Positions 46,285-55,161 of a DNA stretch of 64,000 nucleotides are shown in pieces (the first letter of the stretch is position 1; each line of letters opens with the position of its first letter). The notes under the pieces were generated by a model. The model ran no database searches. It was not told the DNA's origin and saw only the letters and a list, made by a program, of their open reading frames with translations. Source of the DNA: Psychrobacter sp. Pi2-1 (GTDB taxonomy: Bacteria; Pseudomonadota; Gammaproteobacteria; Pseudomonadales; Moraxellaceae). The stretch spans positions 62,001 to 126,000 of the forward strand of contig NZ_CAJHBO010000001.1 of the NCBI RefSeq assembly GCF_904846645.1, read 5' to 3'. Both the position numbers and the translations under genes were made by a program.

Positions 46285-47664
46285 ATGAATAAGAAGCTAA
46301 CACGCATCGAAGTTGTCATGGCTGACGTAAAAGAAAAAATAGCGACTGTTATCTACATGCCAGAGTCGCGACTACCCTCCGTCCGTGCCGCTGCCAAAGA
46401 TTATGGGTTCTCACCTTCTACGGTGGTTGAAGCCTATGAACGCCTGCAAACTGAGGGGGTTATCTACGCTCGTCCTGGTGCAGGGTTTTATGTGGCAGAG
46501 ACGACAGCGCCGCTATCATTGACAGATATAGCACCAAAAATTGATCGAGTGGTAGATCCATTGTGGGTATCGCGGCAATCGCTGGAGCCGCCCGATGGTG
46601 CATTAAAGCCAGGCTGTGGGTGGTTGCCAGCGGACTGGCTGTTTGAAGCAGGTATGCGCCGTGGTCTGCGAAATGTGGCCAAGGCTGATGCGTCTATTAT
46701 CAGTGAGTATGCAACGCCGCTAGGACTGTTAGCATTGCGTCAACTACTCACGCGGCGTATGGCAGGATTGAGTATCAATGCAGAACCGTCACAGGTCATA
46801 TTGACGGATTCAGGCACTCAGGCGATAGATTTGATTTTTCGATTTTTACTGACACCAGGTGATACAGTTGTCGTCGATGATCCTTGTTATTTTAACTTTC
46901 GAGCACAGCTGCTTGCCCATCGAGTCAAAGTGGTTGGTGTCCCTTATACGCCCAATGGTCCAGATGTAGAGGCCTTTGCAGCGATTTTAGATGAGCATAA
47001 GCCGCGCCTGTACATCACCAATGCTGCCATTCATAATCCTACGGGCGCAACGTTATCACCTGCTACGGCATACCGTGTATTACAATTGGCTCAGACTACT
47101 GGCTTGTACATCATCGAAGACGATATTTTTGCGGACTTTGAAGTCAAGCCTGCGGCGAGATTGGCGGCTTTGGATGGGTTATCACGCGTATTCTATATCG
47201 GCAGTTTTTCTAAAACGTTATCCGCATCCCTACGCTGTGGTTATATTGCAGCGCCTATAGAATGGGTTGAGAGTTTAGTAGATTTAAAGATAGCGACTGG
47301 CTTTGGTGGCAGTCAATTAGCAGCGGCGGTTGTGTTCTCAGCGTTGACTGATAGCGGCTACCGTAAGCATATGAATGATATCCATACTCGGCTGGCAAGC
47401 GCGCGTACTCATACACTACCACGATTGGCTAAATTAGGCATCGTACCGTGGCTGCTCCCACAAGCAGGTATGTTCCTATGGTGTCGATTACCTGAAAATA
47501 ATAATGCGACCGAATTGGCCAATCGCTGTTTATCCAAAGGTGTGGTATTGGCGCCGGGCAACGTTTTTAGCCAATCGGACAATGCTGAGAACTTTATGCG
47601 GTTCAATGTGGCACAGATGAGTCATTCAAAAGTTTTCGAGGTATTGGCTCAATCGTTAGACTGA
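46285..47664 (+). CDS. MocR-type regulator: GntR DNA-binding domain fused to aminotransferase domain
   Basis: A 459-residue PLP-binding transcription factor. The N-terminal winged helix covers residues 10-75 (ESRLPSVRAAAKDYGFSPSTVVEAYERL). The class I aminotransferase-like domain follows from about residue 105, with the PLP lysine in IGSFSKTLSASLRCGY near residue 315, the aspartate in YIIEDDIFADF near 275 and the Asn of IHNPTG near 250. MocR proteins regulate vitamin B6, GABA, taurine or antibiotic genes in response to PLP and an amine. The neighbouring MFS gene is the likely target. No enzyme function is expected, although the key residues are kept. Confidence 0.88.
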   Translation: MNKKLTRIEVVMADVKEKIATVIYMPESRLPSVRAAAKDYGFSPSTVVEAYERLQTEGVIYARPGAGFYVAETTAPLSLTDIAPKIDRVVDPLWVSRQSLEPPDGALKPGCGWLPADWLFEAGMRRGLRNVAKADASIISEYATPLGLLALRQLLTRRMAGLSINAEPSQVILTDSGTQAIDLIFRFLLTPGDTVVVDDPCYFNFRAQLLAHRVKVVGVPYTPNGPDVEAFAAILDEHKPRLYITNAAIHNPTGATLSPATAYRVLQLAQTTGLYIIEDDIFADFEVKPAARLAALDGLSRVFYIGSFSKTLSASLRCGYIAAPIEWVESLVDLKIATGFGGSQLAAAVVFSALTDSGYRKHMNDIHTRLASARTHTLPRLAKLGIVPWLLPQAGMFLWCRLPENNNATELANRCLSKGVVLAPGNVFSQSDNAENFMRFNVAQMSHSKVFEVLAQSLD

Positions 47665-47679
47665 CCAATCAGAGATTTA

Positions 47680-47786
47680 TATAGTCATTCCACTATAAAA
47701 GTATTACAGCGTTAACCTCGCTTGAAGTATCACATGTACATCTATACTCGGTTGCCTTGTACTACTTTTAAGTTGAATCGACTATA
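47680..47786. repeat. 107-bp palindromic element with imperfect terminal inverted repeats
   Basis: Left end TATAGTCATTCCACTATAAA and onward AGTATTACA; right end, read in reverse complement, TATAGTCGATTCAACTTAAA and onward AGTAGTACAA. About 24 of 29 positions match when one gap is allowed on each side. The core contains CGTTAACCTCGCTTGAAG and TATACTCGGTTGCC. No open frame. A partial related end (TATAGTG ... CGACTATA) lies at 47806-47827. It has the form of a MITE-like or extragenic palindromic repeat in the gap between two intact genes. Confidence 0.6.
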
Positions 47787-47919
47787 GTGCTAGCAACTTC
47801 TTATTATATAGTGACCTTTCGACTATAATTCTAAGCCTAAATATCAGCCAAACATAAGCTGAACACAATTAAATCTAACCATTCCCCAAAACGGATAACA
47901 ACTCTCTAGGATAGCTCAT

Positions 47920-48903
47920 ATGTCCCCTATATATACTGCATTGGCTGTACTGGTTACCTTTATCTGGGGCGTGAATTTTACTTTTATTGCGTGGGGTCTT
48001 GAGAGCTTTCCACCATTGATGCTTACCGCCCTGCGTTTTTTCTTTACTGCTGTGCCTCTGGTTTTATTTCTAAAGCCGCCTAAATTCAACCGTACCTTGT
48101 TTATTTATGCCATCGGTACATTTGTCATGCAGTACGCCTTTGTCTTTACAGCGATGCATCTGGGTTCATCCCCGGGGCTGACGGCACTACTGCTACAAAT
48201 TCAGATTTTTATCACGGTATTGCTAGCATACTTTATATTGGGTGAAGCCGTCAGCCGTATGCAAATCGTCGGTATGTTGGTCGGTATATTGGGTCTGATC
48301 GTCATTGCGCTAAACCTTGGTGGTGATATGCCTTTGGCTGGGTTTGTCTGTATTTTGATTGCAGCCATCGGTTGGAGCTTTGGTAATATTGCATCCAAGC
48401 AAGCCTCAAAGCAGGCCTCACAACAGTCTTCAAAGCAAACAACAGCGCAAGCGGCCTTAGCATTAGCACCTAAGAAAACAGACTTATCTGCCGTTTCGCC
48501 TAATGCTCGTACAAACAAAGCATCTGCTTTGTCTGCGCTAGCACTAGTCGTCTGGGGTGGCTTGATTGCTTGCGTAATTTTAATGATATCTTCTCTTATC
48601 TTTGAGACTGAGGCATGGCAGCTGGCAACGTTTACTCATGCCTCGCTAAAATCTTGGCTGTCACTTGGGTTTATCGTCTATATCTCAACTCTGATTGGCT
48701 TTGGCCTTTGGGCACACTTACTCAGTCAAAACACCGCCTCTAAAGTCATGCCATTTGCGCTATTGGTGCCCGTATTTGGCATGGCAACCTCAGTACTGTT
48801 TACAGGAGAAATAGTGACTTGGTGGAAAATGCTGGCCATGATGTTGATTTTGTCAGGACTGTTATTGGCGAATGTGAAAATTAAAATGCAAAAAAGCTGC
48901 TAA
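47920..48903 (+). CDS. EamA/DMT family exporter
   Basis: Ten-span drug/metabolite transporter of 327 residues, close in pattern to E. coli EamA, which exports cysteine pathway metabolites. FIWGVNFTFIAWGLESFPPLMLTALRFF near residues 11-38 and MHLGSSPGLTALLLQIQIFITVLLAY near residues 80-105 are typical. Between the two EamA repeats, residues ~158-205 form a Gln/Ser/Lys/Ala-rich loop (ASKQASKQASQQSSKQ) that is longer than usual and encoded by short imperfect repeats. It is a single gene with a terminator overlapping its stop codon. Confidence 0.85.
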   Translation: MSPIYTALAVLVTFIWGVNFTFIAWGLESFPPLMLTALRFFFTAVPLVLFLKPPKFNRTLFIYAIGTFVMQYAFVFTAMHLGSSPGLTALLLQIQIFITVLLAYFILGEAVSRMQIVGMLVGILGLIVIALNLGGDMPLAGFVCILIAAIGWSFGNIASKQASKQASQQSSKQTTAQAALALAPKKTDLSAVSPNARTNKASALSALALVVWGGLIACVILMISSLIFETEAWQLATFTHASLKSWLSLGFIVYISTLIGFGLWAHLLSQNTASKVMPFALLVPVFGMATSVLFTGEIVTWWKMLAMMLILSGLLLANVKIKMQKSC

Positions 48904-48945
48904 CGATGACCACTAAAACACTCGGCCATCATTAGCAGCTTTTTA
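48891..48945. terminator. Terminator overlapping the eamA-like stop codon
   Basis: AAAAAGCTGCTAACGATG pairs with CATCATTAGCAGCTTTTT. The left arm includes the TAA stop. It separates convergent genes and works in both directions. Confidence 0.85.
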
Positions 48946-48969
48946 TTTTCTGCAGCTTTCTTTCTATAG

Positions 48970-50097
48970 TTATCGTAAATCATCCACGACAGCTAGCATG
49001 GCTATCAGTGATGCCTCTCCTAATTTGATAGAACGCTCTGGTGACCAGCCCATCTCCGCATCAGGCAGATTATCATTGTCTTTAAATGGCATCTCTAACG
49101 TATTGGCGAGGCAATCAAAACGCTCTGCTACCCAATTGGTGGCAACGGTCATATTGGCGGTACTTGGGGCATCAATCTCATAGCCAACTTCAGACTGAAA
49201 ATCAGCACTGGCTAACTTTAATACCTCTGAAAATCGATCGCGTAGACCAGCGAGACGGTCACTATAGCTTGGCGTCCCTTGAGAGCCAGCAAGGAATACA
49301 TACGGCAATGCTTCATCGCCATGTACATCATAAAACAGGTCTACGCCTGTCGCCTCCATCTTATTAATCACATGGAACACTTCAGGACTTTTATCTAAAC
49401 TTGGACTTTGCCATTCACGGTTTAGGTTGGTCCCAACAGCGTTAGTACGCAAGTGTCCACGTACACTACCATCAGGGTTCATGTTAGGAACAATATGAAA
49501 GTTTGCCTTGTCTAACAACTGTTTGCCAGTCGCATTATCACTGTCTAACAAGCTATATAATAATCCCTCGATTAGCCATTCAGCCATCGTTTCACCTGGA
49601 TGCTGACGGGCAGTAATCCATATGTTGCGTTTGTGGGCAGCACCATCACCGATTTTGACCAAGGTTAAGTCGCGCTTATCGAGCGTTTCCCCTAAATGCT
49701 CTAACGTCACTAATGGATGCACTTGCACAGCGGCTAGTAAATCTTGATGACGCTCATAGCTATAAGGGGCAAAATAAGCAATTTGGATGGTGTCACATTC
49801 TAACTCTGCCTCGATGGTCAATTTGCCATCTGTATAAGACGTTGGCAAACGGAACCAATGCTGACGATCGTAAGAAGCAATCGCTTGGTAGTCCTCCCAC
49901 CCTTCTAAATAAGACGCTTCGCCTGCATTCATAATGTTGAGAACATACTGCTCCCCTACCTGTCCTGATAGGCGAAAGTTAAACCACTGAAAAAACTCGC
50001 CGCCAACATCGGGACGAATCGCCAGTTGAATATTCTTTTTATCTTCTATGTTAAGTACTTCAATATTACCTGCGTCAAAATTGGCCGTGATATGCAT
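48970..50097 (-). CDS. M14 family zinc carboxypeptidase (cytosolic carboxypeptidase-like)
   Basis: Metallopeptidase of 375 residues. An N-terminal beta-sandwich domain (residues 1-125) precedes the catalytic domain, as in cytosolic carboxypeptidases. Zinc ligands are HPGE (in ARQHPGETMAEWL) near residue 165 and the histidine of DVHGDEALPYVF near 259; the substrate-binding NPDGSVRGHLRTNAVGTNLNREW is near 207, and the general base glutamate is in NTLEMPFKD near 338. No signal peptide. Its substrate in bacteria is unclear. It is transcribed alone, downstream of the copper two-component genes but with a separating 235-base gap. Confidence 0.88.
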   Translation of the reverse strand: MHITANFDAGNIEVLNIEDKKNIQLAIRPDVGGEFFQWFNFRLSGQVGEQYVLNIMNAGEASYLEGWEDYQAIASYDRQHWFRLPTSYTDGKLTIEAELECDTIQIAYFAPYSYERHQDLLAAVQVHPLVTLEHLGETLDKRDLTLVKIGDGAAHKRNIWITARQHPGETMAEWLIEGLLYSLLDSDNATGKQLLDKANFHIVPNMNPDGSVRGHLRTNAVGTNLNREWQSPSLDKSPEVFHVINKMEATGVDLFYDVHGDEALPYVFLAGSQGTPSYSDRLAGLRDRFSEVLKLASADFQSEVGYEIDAPSTANMTVATNWVAERFDCLANTLEMPFKDNDNLPDAEMGWSPERSIKLGEASLIAMLAVVDDLR

Positions 50098-50332
50098 AGT
50101 CGCTTCCTAATTGTCTTTTATGGTTGATTAATTTTTATGATTGATTGTTATGATACTGTTTTAAACGCTATGTTCGTTATAGACTTACCCTTTTCTATCG
50201 ATTGCTCTTTGATAATATCTACTTCTATTTAGCACGCTAGACATACATTTACTTGGTCGTCACAAGCTCGTTTTCAAGGCAATCATCTACCAAATTTATT
50301 TAGATTGAATATCTATCATTGACGACTAAAGA

Positions 50333-51889
50333 TTAAACTTCCGCCAATAACTCGACAGCCACTTGAAAGTGATAATCGTCTTTTATAGTAATACTGACAT
50401 GTCCGTTATGTGCCCCAACGATAGCCTGAACAATGGATAACCCCAACCCTGTACCTGAGTGCTTACTACTGGTCTTATCATGTCGATAAAAACGCTCAAA
50501 CAGTTTATCCGCCTCACTTTGTGCCAATGGCTCTTCTAATTGGTTAGTGATGGTCATTCGTAGAATGGCTTGTTTTGATTGTTGAAGACTGGTTATCGTT
50601 GTGTCCACTATCTCATCTGAGTTTATTCTATCTGCAGTAATGGTTATAACGCTACCTTTAGCAGCATAATAAATCGCATTCGATATCAAGTTAGCAAAGA
50701 GCCTTTGTAATAAACTTTTGTCTCCTAAGACAGCGCTAAACTCACCTTTGGTTTCAATAGCGATACCTCGGTCTTCTGCAATCATTTCGTAGTAATCAAC
50801 GAGCTTGGTGATTAAATTGTCCGTATCCACGTGACTGATTTGCGAGTCACTCAATCCTTTTTGGGTTTTTGCCAGCAGCAGCATATTATTTATCATGGCC
50901 GACAGCTGCTCTAACGTGTCATGCTGATGATGTAGCTGCTCAATGTATTCATCGCCCGCTCTTGGTTTGTTTAACATGACTTGCGTTTGCGTGCTGAGTG
51001 TCGCTATTGGAGTGCGCAGCTCATGGGCGATATTGTCTGAAAACCGTGACAATGATTCAAAATTACTTTCAAGCTTGGCCATCATTGAGTTGTAAGATTC
51101 TGCTAATGGTCGCAGCTCTAACGGCATATCACTGACTGTGACTCTATCATCCAATCTGTCAGGATTCATTCTTTTCATTTTTTGAACGATGGTCGCCAAA
51201 GGTGCAAAACCCCAGTACACACCCAACGCCGCTACTGAGACGAGCAACAAGGTAATCGCGAACAAAATCATACTAAGCTGACGATTGAACTGTAATAAAT
51301 ACTGATGATGCACATCTATAGGCAATGCGATAAGCGCGAGTATTTTGTCGTCTTCAATGACCATTGCTCGATAGTATCGGCTGTTGATATTCATCACAAA
51401 CTGTTGCTTATCATTATCTTGTTTCAATGATGACAGATTAAACCCCTCCCCTAGCTCTTGAGCAAAGTTATTGGGTGTACTAGACAGTATCCGCCCTTCT
51501 TTATTAGCGATAATGGTTTTTAGATCGTAATCTAGCCAAGAAGAATGCTGATGATCAGCTTCATCTGATATCGCTGCGGTAGAAGTATTTCCATCAAGCT
51601 TTATGTCAGGTCCCGCTCTTAGCGGCTGTTGACTATTCAATGGATTTTGAGAGCTAGGTAGGGTTTGAGAAGTTATAGGGCTACTAGGTTCTATCACTCG
51701 CTTACGTAGGTTAAAAGCCGCATGGGTCATAATCTCAGCGTCCATTTGCTCGAAATGGCCTTTAACAGAACGTTGTATCCATATATAAATAATAACCTGC
51801 GATATAACAACAAATATCGTGAGCAGCAACACAGTACGCCATAAGAGTGGCAAGCGCCGATTATCAACCCTATATTTCATATTAGACAT
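50333..51889 (-). CDS. Copper-responsive-type sensor histidine kinase
   Basis: Inner-membrane kinase of about 518 residues. TM1 is near residues 17-40, followed by a periplasmic sensor loop of about 170 residues, TM2 near 207-230, HAMP, then the H box DNIAHELRTPIATLSTQTQ, N box LISNAIYYAA, and GTGLGLSIVQAIVGAHNGH. Alignment with the copper genes suggests a CusS/CopS role. The frame can start further upstream, but ATG at 51889 overlaps the response-regulator stop by eight bases and gives a normal N-terminus. The sensor loop carries an unusual Ser/Pro/Gln-rich stretch (LPSSQNPLNSQQP). Confidence 0.87.
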   Translation of the reverse strand: MSNMKYRVDNRRLPLLWRTVLLLTIFVVISQVIIYIWIQRSVKGHFEQMDAEIMTHAAFNLRKRVIEPSSPITSQTLPSSQNPLNSQQPLRAGPDIKLDGNTSTAAISDEADHQHSSWLDYDLKTIIANKEGRILSSTPNNFAQELGEGFNLSSLKQDNDKQQFVMNINSRYYRAMVIEDDKILALIALPIDVHHQYLLQFNRQLSMILFAITLLLVSVAALGVYWGFAPLATIVQKMKRMNPDRLDDRVTVSDMPLELRPLAESYNSMMAKLESNFESLSRFSDNIAHELRTPIATLSTQTQVMLNKPRAGDEYIEQLHHQHDTLEQLSAMINNMLLLAKTQKGLSDSQISHVDTDNLITKLVDYYEMIAEDRGIAIETKGEFSAVLGDKSLLQRLFANLISNAIYYAAKGSVITITADRINSDEIVDTTITSLQQSKQAILRMTITNQLEEPLAQSEADKLFERFYRHDKTSSKHSGTGLGLSIVQAIVGAHNGHVSITIKDDYHFQVAVELLAEV

Positions 51890-52604
51890 TGCCAGCTTCG
51901 TGAGATGGTTTGCTATCAAGCGCTGTATCGACAGCTTCTAACCGATAGCCCATCCCGCGCACTGTATGAATCAGCTTTTCTTCATGATCATCGTCTATTT
52001 TTATACGAAGACGCCTTATCGCCACATCAATCACATTGGTATCATTTTCAAAGTTCATGTCCCATACTTGAGAGGCGATGATTGAGCGTGGAAGCACTTC
52101 ACCGCGGCGCTCTAATAAAAACTGTAGTAAGGAAAACTCTTTTGCCGTGAGCTTAATAGGCTTATCTCCTCTATGCACCGTACGCTTGGCAATGTCCATC
52201 TTGAGATCCGCTATTTGCATAATCGTACTTTGATAGTCGGCTTGATTGGCACGTCGTAATAAGCTTTTCATCCTGACGATCAATTCTGCAAAGGCGAAAG
52301 GTTTGGTCAAATAATCATCACCACCAATCTCAATCCCCTTTATCTTGTCACTCAAATCATCTTTTGCGGTTAGAAATAACACGGGCGTATGTTTGCCAGC
52401 CGCTCGGTAATTACGCACTAGCTCAAAACCACTAACATCAGGTAGCATCACATCCATCAATATCACGCTAAATTCTTCCGTCATCAATGCATGGTAGCCA
52501 TCTAATCCTGTTAACTGATGATCCACGATAAACCCAGCCTCGGTTAAGCCCTTTTTTATATACTCGCCAAGCTTCAATTCATCTTCTACCAGCAGTACTT
52601 TCAT
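51882..52604 (-). CDS. OmpR-family response regulator (CopR/CusR-like)
   Basis: 240 residues. The receiver domain has the acidic pocket (ED at 7-8), the phosphorylated Asp51 in LMDVMLPD and Lys near residue 101 in YLTKPFAF. The C-terminal winged helix contains the typical AKEFSLLQFLLERRGEVLPRSIIASQVW. Location at the head of the copper island, and two putative binding boxes matching the CopR/CusR pattern, indicate copper response. It overlaps the kinase gene, so the pair is translationally coupled. Confidence 0.9.
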   Translation of the reverse strand: MKVLLVEDELKLGEYIKKGLTEAGFIVDHQLTGLDGYHALMTEEFSVILMDVMLPDVSGFELVRNYRAAGKHTPVLFLTAKDDLSDKIKGIEIGGDDYLTKPFAFAELIVRMKSLLRRANQADYQSTIMQIADLKMDIAKRTVHRGDKPIKLTAKEFSLLQFLLERRGEVLPRSIIASQVWDMNFENDTNVIDVAIRRLRIKIDDDHEEKLIHTVRGMGYRLEAVDTALDSKPSHEAGNV

Positions 52605-52674
52605 TGTAATTCCTCAATACGGTCATGATTGTTTAACGTTCTAACCAGCACAGGTGACAACATTGACTGGTAGC

Positions 52675-52689
52675 TGACAAAGATGTCAT
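52675..52689. promoter_or_regulatory. Putative CopR box 1
   Basis: TGACAAAGATGTCAT, i.e. TGACA-N4-TGTCAT, in the gap between the divergent regulator operon and the first copper gene (52824). Matches the general CusR/CopR pattern and box 2 at 53170. Confidence 0.6.
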
Positions 52690-52823
52690 GTGCTCGTAAT
52701 CAGACTGTCAGTTTTATTTTGCTAATCTATATAAACGGTACATAGGTGCTCGTTTCAATACTTAGCTACGATGAATTATTTTTATCGGTAATCAATGTAA
52801 ACAACTTACAAAAGAGGTTTTAT

Positions 52824-53108
52824 ATGAAAATTCATGGTTCATTTAAAAAAGTATTACTGCTATCAGTCTCGGTACTTATCGGTACTACCACTGCCAATGC
52901 GCATACGACGGATCTAAGCACTTCAATCATCAACAACTGCGACGCTGTGACTGAGTTTGCAAAAAACTTGGATCATAACGATGCTCAGCTCTCAAATTCA
53001 CAAATGAAAAGCTATATCGATGCGAGAGTGGCTTGTGAGATTGAACACAAAGATCAACATCTACAGTCTGAAAAATACTTTATCAATAAATATGGTAGCG
53101 ATAAGTAA
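52824..53108 (+). CDS. Small secreted protein at head of copper island
   Basis: 94-residue exported protein I do not recognise. The signal peptide is MKIHGSFKKVLLLSVSVLIG and onward to TANA-H, with likely cleavage after residue ~27. The mature part of about 67 residues is helical and polar, with two cysteines (NNCDAVTEF and RVACEIEH) that may form a disulphide, plus several His and Asp residues. AAGAGG precedes ATG 52824; the longer frame back to 52746 has no such site. CopR box 1 is 135 bases upstream. Copper binding or sensing is a guess from context. Confidence 0.65.
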   Translation: MKIHGSFKKVLLLSVSVLIGTTTANAHTTDLSTSIINNCDAVTEFAKNLDHNDAQLSNSQMKSYIDARVACEIEHKDQHLQSEKYFINKYGSDK

Positions 53109-53169
53109 CATCAGCTCTGATGTCATACTAAAGGATTACTGACAACATTAAAAACCATAAATAGTAAGA

Positions 53170-53184
53170 TGACAGAATTGTAAT
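53170..53184. promoter_or_regulatory. Putative CopR box 2
   Basis: TGACAGAATTGTAAT, i.e. TGACA-N4-TGTAAT, about 100 bases before the Met-rich gene at 53286. A second TGTCAGAA half-site follows at 53201-53208. Same layout as box 1. Confidence 0.6.
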
Positions 53185-53285
53185 CTTACCGTCATCTCTC
53201 TGTCAGAATCACTAAAGTATGCTTTAAAGTAACTTAATATCTTAAAGTCTTTTCGAATACATACCAAATCAAATAAGGATTTACT

Positions 53286-53564
53286 ATGTCACTATTCAAA
53301 CCAATGCCACTGTCTAAATCAATCGTAGCAGCTGCTATAGCCTTAGTCATTTCAACGTCAGCCTTGGCACACGACCCAAAAATGCATGCTGAAAAAGACC
53401 AAATGAACTGTGAGAAAATGCAAAAGCATATGCAGATGATGCAAAAAATGGATCATAGCAAAATGGATATGAATGATCCTGCTATGAAAGCCATGATGGC
53501 TAACATGAGCAAAATGAAAGCGATGTACCAAAAGCACTGTGTAAGCAGCGATAGCGATTCGTAA
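53286..53564 (+). CDS. Met/His-rich periplasmic protein of the copper island
   Basis: Exported protein of 92 residues. A signal peptide ends around STSALA-H (residue ~28). The mature part has about 18 methionines in 64 residues with clusters such as KMQKHMQMMQKMDHSKMD, plus several histidines and two cysteines (NCEKM, KHCVS). Such composition suits low-affinity Cu(I)/Cu(II) buffering in the periplasm. It is the first gene after CopR box 2 and probably starts an operon with the cytochrome gene 89 bases on. No named family is recognised. Confidence 0.75.
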   Translation: MSLFKPMPLSKSIVAAAIALVISTSALAHDPKMHAEKDQMNCEKMQKHMQMMQKMDHSKMDMNDPAMKAMMANMSKMKAMYQKHCVSSDSDS

Positions 53565-53653
53565 GTATCAATTCATAAGTTCAATACTATTGTCAGAGAA
53601 GCTGATCAAGCAGTAATGGGATATTAAAGAAAATGGATTTTTAGGACAAACCT

Positions 53654-54247
53654 ATGAAGTTTTTGTTAGGAATACTTTTTACTGTCTTTGTCGCTATTGT
53701 GGGTATTTTTATTACGGTGACTAGTGGCATGATAAATATCGGTGCTGATCGAGCTCATAGTCCGCTGGTTTACGATTTTTTAGAAACTGCCCGCACACGC
53801 TCAATTGAGCATGCCAGCAAGAATATTTTGGTTCCTAATTTAAAAAAGGCAGAGATGATTAGCTCAGGCGGTGCAGACTACAAAGATATGTGCGCAGGCT
53901 GCCATTTGTCTCCTGGTGTCACAAGTACCGATCTGAGCAGTGGTCTTTATCCAAAGCCTCCGAATTTCACTAACCCAAATATTGTTAAACGTTATCAGAG
54001 CGAGGCTGGTGCAAGACAAAGCTTTTGGGCCATCAAACACGGTATTATGGCTTCTGGCATGCCTACTTGGGGCGCTACTCACGATGATGACAGAATATGG
54101 GCGATGGTTGCTTTTATTAGATCGCTACCTAACTTAAATGAAAACCAGTACACCATGCTAACGACTCGGTTAGACGATAGTATGTTAGATATTTCATTTG
54201 ATGGTGAGATGGATATGTCAGGTGATGAATCCGGAATGCAACATTAA
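53654..54247 (+). CDS. Membrane-anchored c-type cytochrome in the copper island
   Basis: Cytochrome c of 197 residues. One N-terminal span (residues 2-25) anchors it in the inner membrane. The haem site is C80-A-G-C83-H84, and the distal methionine is probably in SGMPTW near residue 136. The last 20 residues are acidic and Met-rich (GEMDMSGDESGMQ), similar to the repeats in CopB, which suggests contact with copper or with the same partners. It may pass electrons during copper oxidation or reduction. A terminator follows, separating it from the next gene. Confidence 0.82.
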   Translation: MKFLLGILFTVFVAIVGIFITVTSGMINIGADRAHSPLVYDFLETARTRSIEHASKNILVPNLKKAEMISSGGADYKDMCAGCHLSPGVTSTDLSSGLYPKPPNFTNPNIVKRYQSEAGARQSFWAIKHGIMASGMPTWGATHDDDRIWAMVAFIRSLPNLNENQYTMLTTRLDDSMLDISFDGEMDMSGDESGMQH

Positions 54248-54256
54248 TGTTTCGTC

Positions 54257-54287
54257 AAAAATGCAGTGCTCAATAGTGCTGCTTTTT
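54257..54287 (+). terminator. Terminator after cytochrome c gene
   Basis: AAAAATGCAGTGC-TCAATA-GTGCTGC-TTTTT. The stem is 7 bp with G-T pairs, followed by five T. Confidence 0.55.
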
Positions 54288-54387
54288 GCGATTTAAGTTT
54301 TAAGCTTTGCTAGCACTATTTTGTCCAATGATGTGGCTCTAATTTTTATAATATTTAATCGTCAGACAGACGCTCGGGAGTGGTTTT

Positions 54388-55041
54388 ATGAGACGCTATA
54401 CTAATAGATTTATTAATGAACATCATCTAATATCTGGCCGTGTGCTCTCGGCGATCGTGGTATTGCCATTATCGTTAACGATTGCCGCTTGTAGTCAACC
54501 TAATTCCGCTGCTGCTGACTCAACACTAGCGACTGAGCCAACTATTGCTACGCAAAACGTGCAAACTACGCACACGGAGCAACCAACAGCTGAAATAATG
54601 CCAGTCAGCGCTCCTTCAGATACCCAATCAACTATTTTGCAAAACGTCTCAGCCACCGTCTATAAAGATGCCAATTGTGGCTGCTGCAAAGAATGGGTCG
54701 GTTATGCCGAAGGCCATGGTCTAAACGCAACCGCACAGAATGTCGAAGACGTGTCCTTGTTTAAAGAGCGTTACAGCGTACCGCAGCAGATGCGCTCTTG
54801 CCATACCACTGTCACTACTGATGGCTACGTATTTGAAGGTCATGTCCCTGCTAAGTATATGGCGCAGTTTCTAAAAAGTCCGCCAAGTGATGCGATCGGT
54901 CTTGCTGTCCCAAGTATGCCAGTCGGTAGCCCAGGTATGGAATACCAAGATACATTCATGCCGTATAAAGTGATGCAGATTAATAAAGATGGCTCAATAG
55001 CTATTTATGCAACTATTGACTCACCACAGCAGCAGATATAG
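54388..55041 (+). CDS. DUF411 metal-binding lipoprotein
   Basis: Lipoprotein of 217 residues. A lipobox TIAAC puts the lipidated cysteine at about residue 36. After a Thr/Ala-rich linker, the DUF411 domain begins at VYKDANCGCCKEW, with Cys97, Cys99 and Cys100 as likely copper ligands, then CHTTVTTDGYVFEGHVP and GLAVPSMPVGSPGME. DUF411 proteins are common in copper-resistance clusters, and a periplasmic metallochaperone role is probable. It precedes copA by 120 bases. Confidence 0.87.
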   Translation: MRRYTNRFINEHHLISGRVLSAIVVLPLSLTIAACSQPNSAAADSTLATEPTIATQNVQTTHTEQPTAEIMPVSAPSDTQSTILQNVSATVYKDANCGCCKEWVGYAEGHGLNATAQNVEDVSLFKERYSVPQQMRSCHTTVTTDGYVFEGHVPAKYMAQFLKSPPSDAIGLAVPSMPVGSPGMEYQDTFMPYKVMQINKDGSIAIYATIDSPQQQI

Positions 55042-55161
55042 TTTGATTGACGTCTAAAATAGCCCACTCTATTTTGCAAATGAGCTGCCAAAGACATAGG
55101 CTTAGCTGATAAACATATAGACTCAACTCTCACTTTATGGATATAAATCAGGTGAATAATT

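Noticed and set aside
44836-47664. Complete defence or biosynthetic island around mocR
   Set aside because: The genes are ordinary transporters and a regulator; no nuclease, toxin or biosynthetic enzyme cluster supports that reading.
49086-49367. Plus-strand frame inside the M14 carboxypeptidase gene
   Set aside because: Antisense shadow; the M14 zinc motifs on the other strand are unambiguous.
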